DNA of 60,101 nucleotides from Desulfobacteraceae bacterium (GTDB lineage Bacteria > Desulfobacterota > Desulfobacteria > Desulfobacterales > JAABTS01), in NCBI GenBank assembly GCA_011389735.1, contig JAABTS010000012.1, forward strand, positions 1 to 60,101, read 5' to 3'. The notes beneath the pieces were generated by a model, which was not told the origin of the DNA, searched no databases, and worked only from the letters and a program-made list of their open reading frames with translations. The position numbers were made by a program, and so were the translations under genes. This document shows positions 19,235 through 28,047 of this stretch, piece after piece. Numbering within the stretch: position 1 is the first letter of the stretch; every line of letters begins with the position of its first letter.

Positions 19235-19308
19235 TCGGGGCGAGAGGATTTGAACCTCCGACCCCTTGAACCCCATTCAAGTGCGCTTCCAGTCTGCGCC
19301 ACGCCCCG
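19235..19308 (-). tRNA. tRNA-Pro (GGG)
   Basis: The 74-nt cloverleaf starts CGGGGCGTGGCGCAGACTGG, with the C1 typical of proline tRNAs. The anticodon stem CTTGA/TCAAG encloses loop ATGGGGT, giving anticodon GGG. The T arm is GGAGGTTCAAATCCTCT. The discriminator base is A; CCA is not encoded. Confidence 0.95.
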
Positions 19309-19449
19309 ATAACCTGCAAAAAATAACATCTTGTTATACGGATGTCAACAGATAAAACGCTCCGCTGTATAAAAAGTTGGTTTTATCCGGCTTTTTGAGC
19401 GCATATCGGTTTTGGCCGCCGGTTCGGCGAAAAACCGCCTTGTCGGCTC

Positions 19450-19516
19450 AAAGTTGTAAGAATGTTATGATCCCCGGCCCGCCGCCTTGTGAAATTGAAT
19501 TTTTGAAAAGCTATAT
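19450..19516. repeat. Half copy of dispersed palindrome
   Basis: GTTATGATCCCCGGCCCG, then CCGCCTTGTGAAATTGAATT, then TTTGAAAAGCTATAT. This matches the centre and right end of the family. Confidence 0.6.
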
Positions 19517-19605
19517 GCTATATATCGGAGGCCGCACATTTTTCTTTTTTTTTCTTTTTGTTTATGTTAGATTCTAATTTATATGCCGTCATTGACGATG
19601 AAGAG

Positions 19606-19677
19606 ATATACTCTTTCAGAAATTAAATTTTAAGATTTGTCGGCTTTATACAAATTAATTTCTGAAAATCCGTATTA
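19606..19677. repeat. Shortened copy of dispersed palindrome (72 bp)
   Basis: Left end ATACTCTTTCAGAAATTAAA, a reduced centre containing TTGTCGGC, and right end AATTAATTTCTGAAAATC. About 35 bp of the usual centre are missing. Confidence 0.6.
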
Positions 19678-19731
19678 ACCTTGGACCGAATCCGGCCGCC
19701 CGCGGCCGCCGATTGAGAATTGGAGATGCAT

Positions 19732-20364
19732 ATGGATTTCAAAGATGTTATGATTCAACGAAGATCCGTCAATTTTTTCGATCCGGAAAAAGACGTTCCT
19801 GATCCATTGCTGCGTGAGATGATTGAACTCGGTTCAAAAGCGCCGTCCGGATTCAATCTTCAGCCCTGGAGCCTGATGGTGCTCAAAGATAGAGCGAGCA
19901 AGGAAAAGCTTCTGAAACTTGCATGGAATCAGACAAAAATAGTTGAAGCGCCCGTAGTTATGATCGTGCTTGCGGATCGGGAAAACTGGATGGAGGGTCA
20001 TCCAACCGTTGAACGAAATTTTAAGGAAATGGCGGCCTCCGGAGCAGAGATCGAAGAACAGCGCAGTTGGATTTTGGAAGCTGCGAAAAAATTATACGGA
20101 AGCAGCGAAGAACGAAAAATTGCGTTTGCGTGCAAGAACACGGGTTTTTTCGCCATGAGTCTGATGCTGGCGGCAAAAAGCTTGGGACTGGACACGCATC
20201 CCATGGACGGTTTCGATATTGACGGAACCAAAGAGGCGTTCAACATTCCCGACCGGTTCTGGATTCCTCTACTGCTGGCCGTCGGATATTTCAATCCGGA
20301 GGCTGTTTTGGAAGCGCCGAAATGGCGTAAATCATATGACGATATTGTTGTTTCATTTCCCTGA
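19732..20364 (+). CDS. Nitroreductase-family flavoprotein
   Basis: This is an FMN-dependent oxidoreductase of the nitroreductase fold, which reduces nitro compounds or quinones with NAD(P)H; the physiological substrate is unknown. It has 210 residues from the ATG at 19732, placed 6 bases after GGAG; in-frame starts at 19720 and 19726 are weaker. The FMN phosphate motif MIQRRSVNFFDPEKDVP is at the N-terminus. SKAPSGFNLQPW (residues about 38-49) is the classic S-x-x-N-x-QPW flavin loop. AAKSLGLDTHPMDGFD is the second flavin-side segment. It stands 110 bases upstream of the glutaredoxin gene on the same strand. Confidence 0.93.
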   Translation: MDFKDVMIQRRSVNFFDPEKDVPDPLLREMIELGSKAPSGFNLQPWSLMVLKDRASKEKLLKLAWNQTKIVEAPVVMIVLADRENWMEGHPTVERNFKEMAASGAEIEEQRSWILEAAKKLYGSSEERKIAFACKNTGFFAMSLMLAAKSLGLDTHPMDGFDIDGTKEAFNIPDRFWIPLLLAVGYFNPEAVLEAPKWRKSYDDIVVSFP

Positions 20365-20474
20365 AACATCCTTCCGGCTTTCGGGAAATGTCCTTCGTAT
20401 CTTCACGCCGTTTCGCCTTGGCATGAACTCCCGGAAGGCCATATCTTAACCAATAAAGTGAATTCAAGGATAAA

Positions 20475-20735
20475 ATGAGAATGAACGAAACAAACGTGTT
20501 TATTTATACATTGAGTACATGCAGCCATTGCAAAGCGACTAAAAAGTTATTGTCTGAATGCACAGTCCCTTACGATTATGTTGACGTGGATCTTCTAAAG
20601 GGCGAAGAACGAAAAGCGACGCTCGACAATGTCCGCAAAGTGAATCCTAAATGCTCTTTTCCGACTATCGTTATCGGAGAGACCGTTATCGTGGGGCACA
20701 AGGAAGACCAGATCAAGGAGGCGCTAGGCATATAA
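20475..20735 (+). CDS. Glutaredoxin-like protein
   Basis: This is a thiol-disulfide oxidoreductase of the glutaredoxin/NrdH type. It has 86 residues, with the redox motif CSHC in YTLSTCSHCKATKKLL near residue 16. The cis-proline segment is CSFPTIVIGETVIVGH. The stop overlaps the start of the next gene (TAATG), which encodes a ferredoxin:thioredoxin-reductase-like catalytic protein. The two may therefore form an electron route from ferredoxin to a small thiol protein, which is inference from coupling. The alternative start at 20481 (second ATG) cannot be excluded. Confidence 0.92.
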   Translation: MRMNETNVFIYTLSTCSHCKATKKLLSECTVPYDYVDVDLLKGEERKATLDNVRKVNPKCSFPTIVIGETVIVGHKEDQIKEALGI

Positions 20736-21067
20736 TGGATACACAAAGTCTTTACGAAATGCTTAAAAAGTCGCAGGAGCCGAAGGGATATTTTTTTAAC
20801 GACGACAAAGAACGGGTGCTGGAACTTTTGAACGCTTTGCTCGAAAACAAGGAACGATACGGATACATGGTCTGTCCGTGCAGGCTGGCGTCGGAAGACC
20901 GGGAACAGGACAGGGACATTATCTGTCCGTGTGTTTACAGGGAGGCGGACGTCGCTGAATTCGGAAGTTGCTATTGCAACCTGTATGTTTCCAGGCAATG
21001 GAATGAAGGTAAAATTCCCAGGGAATATGTTCCGGAAAGACGGCCCCCTGAAAAAATGGGATTTTAG
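20735..21067 (+). CDS. Ferredoxin:thioredoxin reductase catalytic-subunit-like protein
   Basis: This is a [4Fe-4S] enzyme that passes electrons from ferredoxin to a disulfide. It has 110 residues from the ATG at 20735, which overlaps the glutaredoxin stop. The three cysteine pairs typical of the FTR beta subunit are visible: CPCRLAS, CPCVYREAD and CYCNLYVSRQW, with 14 and 12 residues between them. The last pair is CYC where plant FTR has CHC, so the active-site histidine is replaced by tyrosine. No variable FTR alpha subunit is nearby, as is usual in non-photosynthetic anaerobes. Confidence 0.9.
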   Translation: MDTQSLYEMLKKSQEPKGYFFNDDKERVLELLNALLENKERYGYMVCPCRLASEDREQDRDIICPCVYREADVAEFGSCYCNLYVSRQWNEGKIPREYVPERRPPEKMGF

Positions 21068-21071
21068 GTAT

Positions 21072-21500
21072 ATGCCCCGACCTGATCGAAGCGCGATATT
21101 AAAATCGGTCAAAAAAAAAGAACTTTGTTCAAGCGCCGAGACTATCGGCAAAGATCTGATTAAAAATTTTGTCGACGATTTTTTATCGGATTTACTAAAA
21201 GAAGATATCTATCACTCGCGTCTCCACAGGGTCGATGAAGCGCTCTTCCGGGTGGTTCAAAATATCTCCAATTGCCTTGACCACGGAGCCGGCCCTGAAA
21301 TCCGGATAGAAGCCGTGATAATGCATTTTTCGATCTCTTTCAGGGTGTTTGATCCGGGGGAAACGTTCGATCCGGAAAATCCACCCTTTCTCAAGAACCT
21401 GGACGACGCCGAATACAAGCTGGTAAAAAGCTGTTTCAACCACATCAAGTATTCGAGAACCGGAGACTTGAACCGTTCTGAATTCATTGTCCGGCTATAG
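21072..21500 (+). CDS. Degenerate HATPase/RsbW-like protein, unassigned
   Basis: It has 142 residues from the ATG at 21072, 4 bases after the FTR-like stop. The middle reads DEALFRVVQNISNCLDHG, followed by IRIEAVIMHFSISFRVFDPG and ETFDPEN, ending KYSRTGDLNRSEFIVRL. The order 'E-A-x-x-N..HG', 'V-x-D-x-G..F-D-P' and a final 'Y..' strand resembles the anti-sigma kinase (RsbW) ATP-binding fold. The conserved glycine loops are not clear, so it may have lost ATP binding. The assignment is tentative. Its place in the glutaredoxin-FTR unit suggests a shared redox or stress role. Confidence 0.6.
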   Translation: MPRPDRSAILKSVKKKELCSSAETIGKDLIKNFVDDFLSDLLKEDIYHSRLHRVDEALFRVVQNISNCLDHGAGPEIRIEAVIMHFSISFRVFDPGETFDPENPPFLKNLDDAEYKLVKSCFNHIKYSRTGDLNRSEFIVRL

Positions 21501-21600
21501 CCTTCCGAAAATTGAATTTCAATAAGTTGTCGGCCGTGGATATACGCTTAGGATTATCCCGGGCCGCCGCCTTGTGAAAGCTAATTTCCGAAACCTGTAG
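21495..21600. repeat. Full copy of dispersed palindrome (106 bp)
   Basis: Left end CTATAGCCTTCCGAAAATTG. Centre TTGTCGGCCGTGGATATACG then GATTATCCCGGGCC. Right end GCTAATTTCCGAAACCTGTAG. It overlaps the last codons of the upstream gene and sits between two convergent genes. Confidence 0.75.
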
Positions 21601-21604
21601 AAAG

Positions 21605-23851
21605 TCATGTGTTTTCCCCCAGGTATGTGAACAGCGTATCCCGGATTTCTTTAATCCGGTAAGCCAAAACCAGTTTACGGATTTTATCGACAAACACGCA
21701 ATACTCTTCCCCCAAGGATTCAACTCCATCCAAAGCGTTTCGAATTCCCATGATATCCCCGCGTCGGGCCATGTTGTATAAATTCCGGAGTTCATTGTTC
21801 GGAGGCGGTACGACTTCCAGCTTTTCTGTTTCCGGTTGTTCGTTCCCCGTATCGTTCGAGCCGGTCTTATAAATCCATTCAACGCCCAAGGTTTTTTCAA
21901 TAGCCCCGGTTATCTCTTGAAGGTTGACCGGTTTGGAAATAAAATCATCGAGTCCGCTTTCGGATATGATTTCACCCGGGGATTGGGTGACGCTGGCCGA
22001 AACGGCGACCAGTTTAAGATCTTTGAACTCCGGATCGTTCCGAAGGATTCTGGCCACGGCGAATCCGTCCATGCGCGGCATAACAATATCGAGAAAAATC
22101 AGATCCGGATTGAACGTTTTTACTTTTTCCAGGCAATCCTCCCCGTCGACGGATTCCATTGTTTCAAAACCGATCGACGCCAGAAAGTTCATCAATACGA
22201 TCCGATTTTCCCATCGATCATCCGCCACCAGGATTTTTCGTTTTTCTCCTTGATATCCCTTGATCAGTTTCCCTGACTGCGATCTGGCGTCGATGTCATC
22301 ATCGACGACGGCCAGATTCAGATCAAACCAGAACCGACTTCCCCTGTTTAACTCACTTTTAACGTGAATATCCTCGCCGCCCATCAGATGAACCAGCTTT
22401 CTGCTGATGGACAGTCCCAGGCCCGTGCCCTCGATCTTTCGGCTGTGATCGCCAGCCTGCTTGAACGGAGAAAAAATGTCCTCCAACTGATCACGGGGAA
22501 TACCGACACCGGTGTCCTCGACCATAAAACGCACCGGAGCGACTCCAACGGTTTCGGCTTTATCTTCAGATTCGTCTTCAATCCGGAGAACCCGAAACGT
22601 GACCTCGCCTTTTTCGGTAAACTTGACGGCGTTGCTCAACAAATTCAACAAAATTTGACTTAACCGTTTTTCATCACAACCCACGGCCGCAGGAAGATCA
22701 CCCGCAATATCCGATACAAAGGCGACGCCTTTTTGTTCGGCTCGGATCTTGATGATTCTGGAGATTCCAATCAGATATTCGCTGAACCGGAAAAAAGACG
22801 CTTCAAGTTCCATCTTCCGGGCCTCGATCTTGGACAGATCGAGAATTTCATTGATCAGGTTCAACAAATGTTCACCGCTTCGCTCAATAACGTCCAAACC
22901 CGCCGTTTGCGATTTGCTCATTGATTCATCGCGCTTAAGAATCTGGGCGTATCCCAGAACGCCGTTCAACGGAGTCCTCAACTCGTGGCTCATGTTCGCC
23001 AGAAATTCACTCTTGGCGCGGTTCGCCACATCAGCGGCCTCTTTGGCCTGTTGAAGATGTTCTTCCTTTTGGACCAGTTCGCGAAAAATAATATCATAAG
23101 GCTTTGCGATACCGGTTTCGATAATGGCTTTGTAAATCAACAAAAATGAAAAAATCTTGAAATAATGGCCGATCAGATTGGATACGCCGTAATTGTCGAT
23201 ATAGAAGGTGAAGGCCAGCTCGGCGACAATAGTGCAGGCCAGCGACCACAGGAGGTAGTGAAACACCGATGTGTCGAACCGGCGCTTGAATCTATGGAGC
23301 AAAACAATGTCTACGACCAGAATCCCGCAAATGATATATTCACTCACTTTTTTAAACGGAGTCAGCCCCTTTCCTTCGATGAAGCAGACGGGGAAAATTT
23401 TCCAGTAAAATATACTCGCCGTTAAAACAGCGAAAACCGTCAAATACATCATAAACAGGTAATAGGGATTGACCGGCCTGTCCGCCTTTAAATATAGAAA
23501 GGCGATTAAAAGCGTGACGCTTTCCAGATACCGCGCCGCGATCCAGAGCTGATTGGCGTAAAAATCGTAGTCCGTAAAAATGGCCATGCCTTTGTACGAC
23601 AAGGTGTGCAACAAATCCAGGCCGCCGATAAACAAATACGCCGTTGAAATAAACACCAGATAGGGATTTTCAATATATTTTTTGGAATTCCAGGCGATTA
23701 CAAAAATGGACCACGCCACCACAATACTGAATATTTCAGCCAGTGAATGAAACAGGAGATAACTATAAAGGCTGGTCAAATAAAGCCCTATAAGGCTTGC
23801 TGCGCCTAACGCCCAGGGAATCCAACGGTTTTTTTCCATTTGAGCCTCCAT
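21605..23851 (-). CDS. MASE3 hybrid sensor histidine kinase with receiver
   Basis: This is a membrane sensor kinase of 748 residues. Residues 1-255 form about seven hydrophobic helices of MASE3 type ([20 protein letters not shown] and [14 protein letters not shown]). A short coil is followed by HisKA with phospho-histidine in [12 protein letters not shown] near residue 289. HATPase_c follows, with [14 protein letters not shown] (N box) and VEDTGVGIP plus [12 protein letters not shown] (G boxes). A receiver domain spans about 545-660, with the aspartate in [13 protein letters not shown] and the lysine in FISKPVNLQ. The last 80 residues are charged and helical. No output regulator is adjacent, so the partner is encoded elsewhere. 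Confidence 0.94.
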   Translation of the reverse strand: MEAQMEKNRWIPWALGAASLIGLYLTSLYSYLLFHSLAEIFSIVVAWSIFVIAWNSKKYIENPYLVFISTAYLFIGGLDLLHTLSYKGMAIFTDYDFYANQLWIAARYLESVTLLIAFLYLKADRPVNPYYLFMMYLTVFAVLTASIFYWKIFPVCFIEGKGLTPFKKVSEYIICGILVVDIVLLHRFKRRFDTSVFHYLLWSLACTIVAELAFTFYIDNYGVSNLIGHYFKIFSFLLIYKAIIETGIAKPYDIIFRELVQKEEHLQQAKEAADVANRAKSEFLANMSHELRTPLNGVLGYAQILKRDESMSKSQTAGLDVIERSGEHLLNLINEILDLSKIEARKMELEASFFRFSEYLIGISRIIKIRAEQKGVAFVSDIAGDLPAAVGCDEKRLSQILLNLLSNAVKFTEKGEVTFRVLRIEDESEDKAETVGVAPVRFMVEDTGVGIPRDQLEDIFSPFKQAGDHSRKIEGTGLGLSISRKLVHLMGGEDIHVKSELNRGSRFWFDLNLAVVDDDIDARSQSGKLIKGYQGEKRKILVADDRWENRIVLMNFLASIGFETMESVDGEDCLEKVKTFNPDLIFLDIVMPRMDGFAVARILRNDPEFKDLKLVAVSASVTQSPGEIISESGLDDFISKPVNLQEITGAIEKTLGVEWIYKTGSNDTGNEQPETEKLEVVPPPNNELRNLYNMARRGDIMGIRNALDGVESLGEEYCVFVDKIRKLVLAYRIKEIRDTLFTYLGENT

Positions 23852-23861
23852 AACTCTTTTT

Positions 23862-23956
23862 GCAGCCTTTCAGGCGTTAAATTTCAGTACGTTATTGATC
23901 GGAGACATAAGACTTGTATTACAGGTTTTCAGAAATTGCACTTCTGAAAGACCATA
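23862..23956. repeat. Left-end remnant plus collapsed 38 bp palindrome
   Basis: A left-end-like piece (GCCTTTCAGGCGTTAAATTT) is followed at 23919-23956 by TTACAGGTTTTCAGAAATTG joined directly to CACTTCTGAAAGACCATA. The second part is a palindrome made of the two family ends without the GC-rich centre. Confidence 0.6.
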
Positions 23957-24001
23957 CCTGAAAAGTTATAGAAACAACCAGGCCTGGTTCTAAGATCGGC
24001 C

Positions 24002-24111
24002 GGAGCGCCAGGTAAGCCGGGGGTTGCAAACCCCCTCTGAGCGGGTCTCTTGCTCTGAGCGGGTTTGCAACCTGCGACTTACGAAGCGCCAGTCCCCGGC
24101 TTTGGCGCTCC
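24002..24111. repeat. GC-rich palindromic element with GGAGCGCCA ends
   Basis: The 9-bp inverted ends GGAGCGCCA and TGGCGCTCC enclose about 110 bp. Inside are AAGCCGGGGGTTGCAAACCC, two CTGAGCGGGT units and GGTTTGCAACCTGCG. A related part recurs at about 24329-24395 (CTGAGCGGGTTTGTAACCC and GGGATTGCAAATCCCC). It is distinct from the TATAGGTTTTCAG family. Confidence 0.5.
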
Positions 24112-24253
24112 AGAGCAACCCGAGTAACTTTGGCCGCAATTAGAATCAAGCCCGAACAACCTCTTTGATTTGCATACATCATATTCAATTGAATGAAAAG
24201 CATATTTCTTTCCCGGCGTTTCCATTGCCGTCGCGGTATTTCGAAGAACCGGA

Positions 24254-24293
24254 CTATATAGCCTTCTGAAATGTAGTATCTGAAAACCCATAG
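24254..24293. repeat. Collapsed short palindrome
   Basis: CTATATAGCCTTCTGAAATG joined to TAGTATCTGAAAACCCATAG: the two family ends placed back to back with no centre. Confidence 0.55.
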
Positions 24294-24668
24294 ATAGCCC
24301 CTGAACGAAAAGTTACAAAAGACGGCTCTGAGCGGGTTTGTAACCCGCGTGTCCTCGTTCGTGGCCAACGGGGATTGCAAATCCCCTTAGACCGTGAGGA
24401 GGTTTTAGTTCAGCCTATAGCTATCGAAAAAACTTGAGCATCAAGCACAATACTGTTCATGTTGAACCGCGATTTACAAAATCGCGTTACATTCAAAAGG
24501 GTCGATTCATAAGCCGGAAATGGAAAATGGGAATTCGTCCATAGCGCGTATCCGGTTTTGTGTTCAACAACCGCAAAAAAAGTTCAGATTCGATTGAGTT
24601 TTTTCGATTAACCGGTGTCATACTCTATAGATTTTAGAAATTAATGTAACTTATTCAGGAGACCGGAT

Positions 24669-25133
24669 ATGAATTCTTTAAAATGCGACCAAATGCTTTT
24701 AATGCAATATTATGACGGTGAACTGGGTTCCGAAGAGGAAGGCCGGGTGAAGGCGCATGTTGCTGAATGCGGATCATGCAGCGCCTTTATACGGGAGGCA
24801 AAGGCGTTGTCAACGCTTTTCAGGGACGGATTTCAGCCGAACATCGCCGAAGGCCGGGCTCTGAATTCGCTTCCAGGGAATCGAGAGCCTGTTGAAAGCC
24901 CGGCTTTATGGAACCGGATCATGGATTTATTCCGGATCAGACGGGCGTTGATTCCGGCTCTGGCCTTAACCGCCATGCTGATAGCGGTGTTTTCGTTCGA
25001 TACGGATGTTCGAAGCCCGGCAATGGCGGGAGAGCCCAGCGCCATCATCAACTCTTTTTCGGGGGACGTGTCCACGGTCATGTTTCTGGAAACTCCGGAA
25101 ACGCATCAAACAATTATTTGGTACGAAGAGTAA
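24669..25133 (+). CDS. Zinc-finger anti-sigma factor-like membrane protein
   Basis: It has 154 residues. The N-terminal anti-sigma zinc domain carries the H-x3-C-x2-C motif (H30, C34, C37 in VKAHVAECGSC), with C6 and the acidic MQYYDGELG helix before it. A single membrane helix lies at about 83-101 (ALIPALALTAMLIAVFSF), followed by a short periplasmic tail. Such proteins normally hold an ECF sigma factor inactive at the membrane. Here no sigma gene is adjacent, so the partner is elsewhere or the protein has another role. The start at 24669 follows CAGGAG at a good distance. It may form an operon with the small secreted protein 98 bases downstream. Confidence 0.85.
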   Translation: MNSLKCDQMLLMQYYDGELGSEEEGRVKAHVAECGSCSAFIREAKALSTLFRDGFQPNIAEGRALNSLPGNREPVESPALWNRIMDLFRIRRALIPALALTAMLIAVFSFDTDVRSPAMAGEPSAIINSFSGDVSTVMFLETPETHQTIIWYEE

Positions 25134-25231
25134 AAAAGAATGAGCTTTTTTCTCATTCGGGAATCTAACTATTAAAAGGCTTGAAACTTGAAAGCAAAAA
25201 ATTTGAAAAAAACAGCGAGGAGGATATTACA

Positions 25232-25717
25232 ATGAAAAAATTAGGAATCGTTTTTATCGGATTGTTCGTAAGTTTGACGCTCGTAGTTCCGTCGGCCATG
25301 GCCGGTTCAAAGCAGAGGCACCGCTGGGAAGGAGTGGCGATCGGAGTCGGGGCGTCTGTTCTGGGAGGAGCGCTTCTGGGAATACCCCCGGTGGTCGCGC
25401 CTTCGCATGGCCGGGTTTCCGTTCATGTAAACACCGACCGGCCGAGATATAAACATGCGCGGCCGCGTTACGGCAAAGTCGATCGTCATAGCAGGTATGA
25501 TCGTTATGAAGGCCGACGCGGACATGGAAGTTCCTGCCGCACAAACTGCTGCGGTCATTGGGAAGTCAGAAAAGTATGGGTTCCGCCGGTGTATGAACGT
25601 GTATGGAATCCGGGGCATTTTAATCGAAGAAACGAATGGGTCGCCGGCAAATGGATTCGAATCGAGCAGGATCCCGGATACTACAGAACCGAACGAGTCT
25701 GGGTGTCCTCCCGTTGA
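25232..25717 (+). CDS. Small secreted glycine-zipper/aromatic-repeat protein
   Basis: It has 161 residues from the ATG at 25232, with GAGGAGG about 9 bases upstream; a longer frame from 25181 lacks this site. A signal peptide covers residues 1-24 (LGIVFIGLFVSLTLVVPSAMAG). A glycine-rich hydrophobic stretch follows (VAIGVGASVLGGALLG), then an Arg/Tyr/His-rich segment. The C-terminal half has tryptophan-rich units (VRKVWVPPVYERVWNPGHFN and WVAGKWIRIEQDPGYY) like envelope YXWGXW-type proteins. A strong terminator follows. Its function is unknown; an outer-membrane or periplasmic structural role is likely. Confidence 0.75.
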   Translation: MKKLGIVFIGLFVSLTLVVPSAMAGSKQRHRWEGVAIGVGASVLGGALLGIPPVVAPSHGRVSVHVNTDRPRYKHARPRYGKVDRHSRYDRYEGRRGHGSSCRTNCCGHWEVRKVWVPPVYERVWNPGHFNRRNEWVAGKWIRIEQDPGYYRTERVWVSSR

Positions 25718-25752
25718 CGCCCGTCTCTCCTTATCTCCATTTCACTCCTGAA

Positions 25753-25785
25753 CAAGGGCCGGATTTTCCGGCCCTTTTGTTTTTG
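25753..25785 (+). terminator. Rho-independent terminator
   Basis: The hairpin AAGGGCCGGA, loop TT, TCCGGCCCTT is followed by TTGTTTTT. It lies 36 bases after the stop of the small secreted protein. Confidence 0.9.
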
Positions 25786-25846
25786 AATCCAAACTTGACA
25801 TCATTCTGCTTTTAGCATAGTTCCATTGGGATCGTTTGAATCCCGA

Positions 25847-25882
25847 TATATAGCCTTCCGGAAATTGAATTCCGGAAAATCT
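25847..25882. repeat. Collapsed short palindrome
   Basis: ATATATAGCCTTCCGGAAAT joined to TGAATTCCGGAAAATCTT. It sits directly before the helicase start and could overlap its leader. Confidence 0.55.
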
Positions 25883-25889
25883 TCAGGAG

Positions 25890-27770
25890 ATGGAATATTC
25901 AAATATGGAACTCAATTTACAGCAAAAAGCCGCCGCGGAATATAGCGGTGAAAATCACATTCTTGTGCTGGCCGGCGCCGGTACGGGCAAAACTCGAACC
26001 ATAATCGGAAGAGTGGCGTATCTGCTCGAAACCGGAGTAAAGCCGTGGCGTATTTTATTGATGACGTTTACGCGGCGGGCCGCGGGGGAAATGATCGAAC
26101 GGCTCAGCGGTCTGGTCGGAGATGCGTCCCGGAGCATTTCGGCCGGAACTTTTCACCATTTCAGCCTGTACACCATGCGGCGGATGCCCAACGATTTCAA
26201 TATCGGCAAGGCGACTGTGATCGACCGGGACGACCAGGTGCAGTTGGTTCGTTTAATCCGGGACGGATACAAGCGGAAAAAAGGAGTCGTTCCGCGCGCG
26301 GCGGAAGTGGTCAATTTGTATTCTTACGCCCGGAACACTGTCCAGCCTCTAGACGCTTATCTGGACAAACATTCCGACTATGACGACGAAACCATAAAAA
26401 TGATTTGCGATATGGCCCGGGAGTATGAACGTCGAAAGCAATTGAATCTTTACCTCGATTACGACGACATTTTGTTCCGGTTCGCCGATGTGCTACAGGA
26501 GAACCGGGAAGTCCGGGAACGGCTGAAGGGCGGTTACGATCATATCCTCGTCGATGAAATGCAGGACACCAATCCGCTTCAGTGGCGGATACTCGAACTG
26601 CTCAAAGATCCCCCTCGTCTTTTTTGCGTCGGCGATGACGCTCAAAGTATATACGCATTTCGCGGAGCCGATTTCCGGAACGTGCATTCGTTTACGGAAC
26701 GCGTGGCTCAATCCGAGGTTCTGCGGCTGGAAGAAAATTACCGTTCCGTTCAAGGCGTACTCGATTTTTCCAACCAGCTTCTGGAAAATTCTTCGATCCG
26801 ATACGGTAAAAAGCTCCGAGCTTACCGGAAAGATCCCGGAAAACCCCGGTTTATGATTTTTTACAGCGACATGGCCGAAGCCCGCTATATTGCATCGGAT
26901 CTGGTTCAAAGACACAAAAACGGCGCCCGCTGGAGCGACCATATGATCCTGACGCGAACCGGATACGCGGCCAGAACCCTGGAATCGTTCATGGTCGAAA
27001 AAAAAATCCCGTACCGGTTTATCGGCGGGGCGAGCCTGTTGCAGGCCGCACACGTAAAAGATCTTATCTGTCTCCTCAGGTCCGCCATGAACCATCGGGA
27101 TGAACTGGCGTGGACCCGCTATCTGAAGATGTTTCCCAAAATCGGCGACGTCACGGCGGGGAAAATGATCGCCGCCATGAAAGATTGTGAAACTACCGCC
27201 GCCGCATTGGAAACGTTGTCGAAAGCGAATCCGTCCCGTAAAGAATTGATCGGCAACGTCAATTCTGTGGCGGGCGCGCTGGAAAGTCCAGCCGAGGCGA
27301 TCAAGATCGCGTCCGACGTTCTGACGCCGCTGCTGAAAAACCGTTATGACAATTGGAAGCGGCGCAGCAACGATTTTAAATTGTTGAAGCGCATGGCCGA
27401 AGGCCATGAAAGCATGGCCGGCTTTATAGAAGCTTACACATTGGAGCCTATTTCCACATCCATGGCGGAACGAGACGGCGATGAGGACGCCGTCACCCTG
27501 ATCACCGTCCACAGCGCAAAGGGAACCGAGGCTAAGGTGTGTTATTTGATCCGGGTGGAGCCTGGGATGTATCCTCACTCCCGGAGCATTGGATCGATAG
27601 ATGACGAAGAGGAGGAACGGCGGATTCTTTATGTCGCCATGACGAGAGCCATGGATGATTTGATCTTGACGCGCACCATGGGAAAATGGGATGTTGACGA
27701 CAGTTCATTTTTTTTCAATGAACTGGATGAAACCATGGTGGACGTTCATTCCACGCCTCATTTATATTGA
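25890..27770 (+). CDS. UvrD/Rep-family ATP-dependent DNA helicase
   Basis: This is a superfamily 1 3'-5' DNA helicase for repair or replication restart. It has 626 residues, somewhat shorter than UvrD or PcrA. Motif I is LAGAGTGKTRT near residue 30, motif Ia is LLMTFTRRAAGEMIER, and motif II is ILVDEMQDTNPLQW near 220. Motif III is CVGDDAQSIYAFRGA, motif IV is LRLEENYRSVQGVLDFS, and motif V is VTLITVHSAKGTEAK. Motif VI is YVAMTRAMDDLIL. The AGGAG at 25885 lies too close to the ATG at 25890 and rather far from the in-frame ATG at 25905, so the start is uncertain by 5 residues. It stands alone. Confidence 0.95.
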   Translation: MEYSNMELNLQQKAAAEYSGENHILVLAGAGTGKTRTIIGRVAYLLETGVKPWRILLMTFTRRAAGEMIERLSGLVGDASRSISAGTFHHFSLYTMRRMPNDFNIGKATVIDRDDQVQLVRLIRDGYKRKKGVVPRAAEVVNLYSYARNTVQPLDAYLDKHSDYDDETIKMICDMAREYERRKQLNLYLDYDDILFRFADVLQENREVRERLKGGYDHILVDEMQDTNPLQWRILELLKDPPRLFCVGDDAQSIYAFRGADFRNVHSFTERVAQSEVLRLEENYRSVQGVLDFSNQLLENSSIRYGKKLRAYRKDPGKPRFMIFYSDMAEARYIASDLVQRHKNGARWSDHMILTRTGYAARTLESFMVEKKIPYRFIGGASLLQAAHVKDLICLLRSAMNHRDELAWTRYLKMFPKIGDVTAGKMIAAMKDCETTAAALETLSKANPSRKELIGNVNSVAGALESPAEAIKIASDVLTPLLKNRYDNWKRRSNDFKLLKRMAEGHESMAGFIEAYTLEPISTSMAERDGDEDAVTLITVHSAKGTEAKVCYLIRVEPGMYPHSRSIGSIDDEEEERRILYVAMTRAMDDLILTRTMGKWDVDDSSFFFNELDETMVDVHSTPHLY

Positions 27771-27879
27771 TTGTGAATTGAAAACCCCGTTCCGGTCCTT
27801 TTCCCTGAACGGCGGCCTTTCCGCCCGGCGTGAAAAACCTGTTGATGTTTTGGGGGATATGCAATAAGATGAACTCGTT

Positions 27880-27970
27880 TATAGCGTTTCAGAAAGGAAT
27901 TTCAAAATGCGGCAGGCCCCGAATCATGCTATTACAGGTTTTCAGAAATTGAATTTCCGGAAGACGATAT
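27880..27970. repeat. Left half plus collapsed palindrome
   Basis: TATAGCGTTTCAGAAAGGAA and AATGCGGCAGGCCCC form a left half. TTACAGGTTTTCAGAAATTG followed by AATTTCCGGAAGACGATAT forms a 38 bp collapsed copy. Confidence 0.65.
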
Positions 27971-28047
27971 ATCGGAGACGCCCGTGATCGGAAGCGCCAT
28001 TTTTTTAAACCGGGAAATTTTTCCCCCCAACTCCTTTATAAATTTTT

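Larger units (their letters stand above)
19309..19719. other. Intergenic region with two palindrome remnants
   Basis: No gene is seen between the proline tRNA and the nitroreductase. The region holds a half copy (19450-19516) and a shortened copy (19606-19677) of the palindrome family. It also holds an AT-rich stretch near 19540-19570. Confidence 0.6.
23852..24668. other. Long intergenic region rich in palindromic elements
   Basis: No supported gene is seen. It contains palindrome-family pieces (23862-23895, 23919-23956, 24254-24293, 24624-24650). It also holds an unrelated palindromic element bounded by GGAGCGCCA and TGGCGCTCC (24002-24111). The phrase CTCTGAGCGGGT is repeated at about 24035, 24053 and 24331. 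A 153-codon minus-strand frame here is made of these repeats and has no ribosome site. Confidence 0.6.

Noticed and set aside
23919-24380. 153-codon minus-strand frame in the repeat-rich gap
   Set aside because: It consists of palindromic repeat elements and has no ribosome site or recognisable domain.
26493-27578. 361-codon antisense frame inside the UvrD-type helicase
   Set aside because: The opposite strand encodes a helicase with all SF1 motifs in order; long shadow frames are common in GC-balanced coding sequence.
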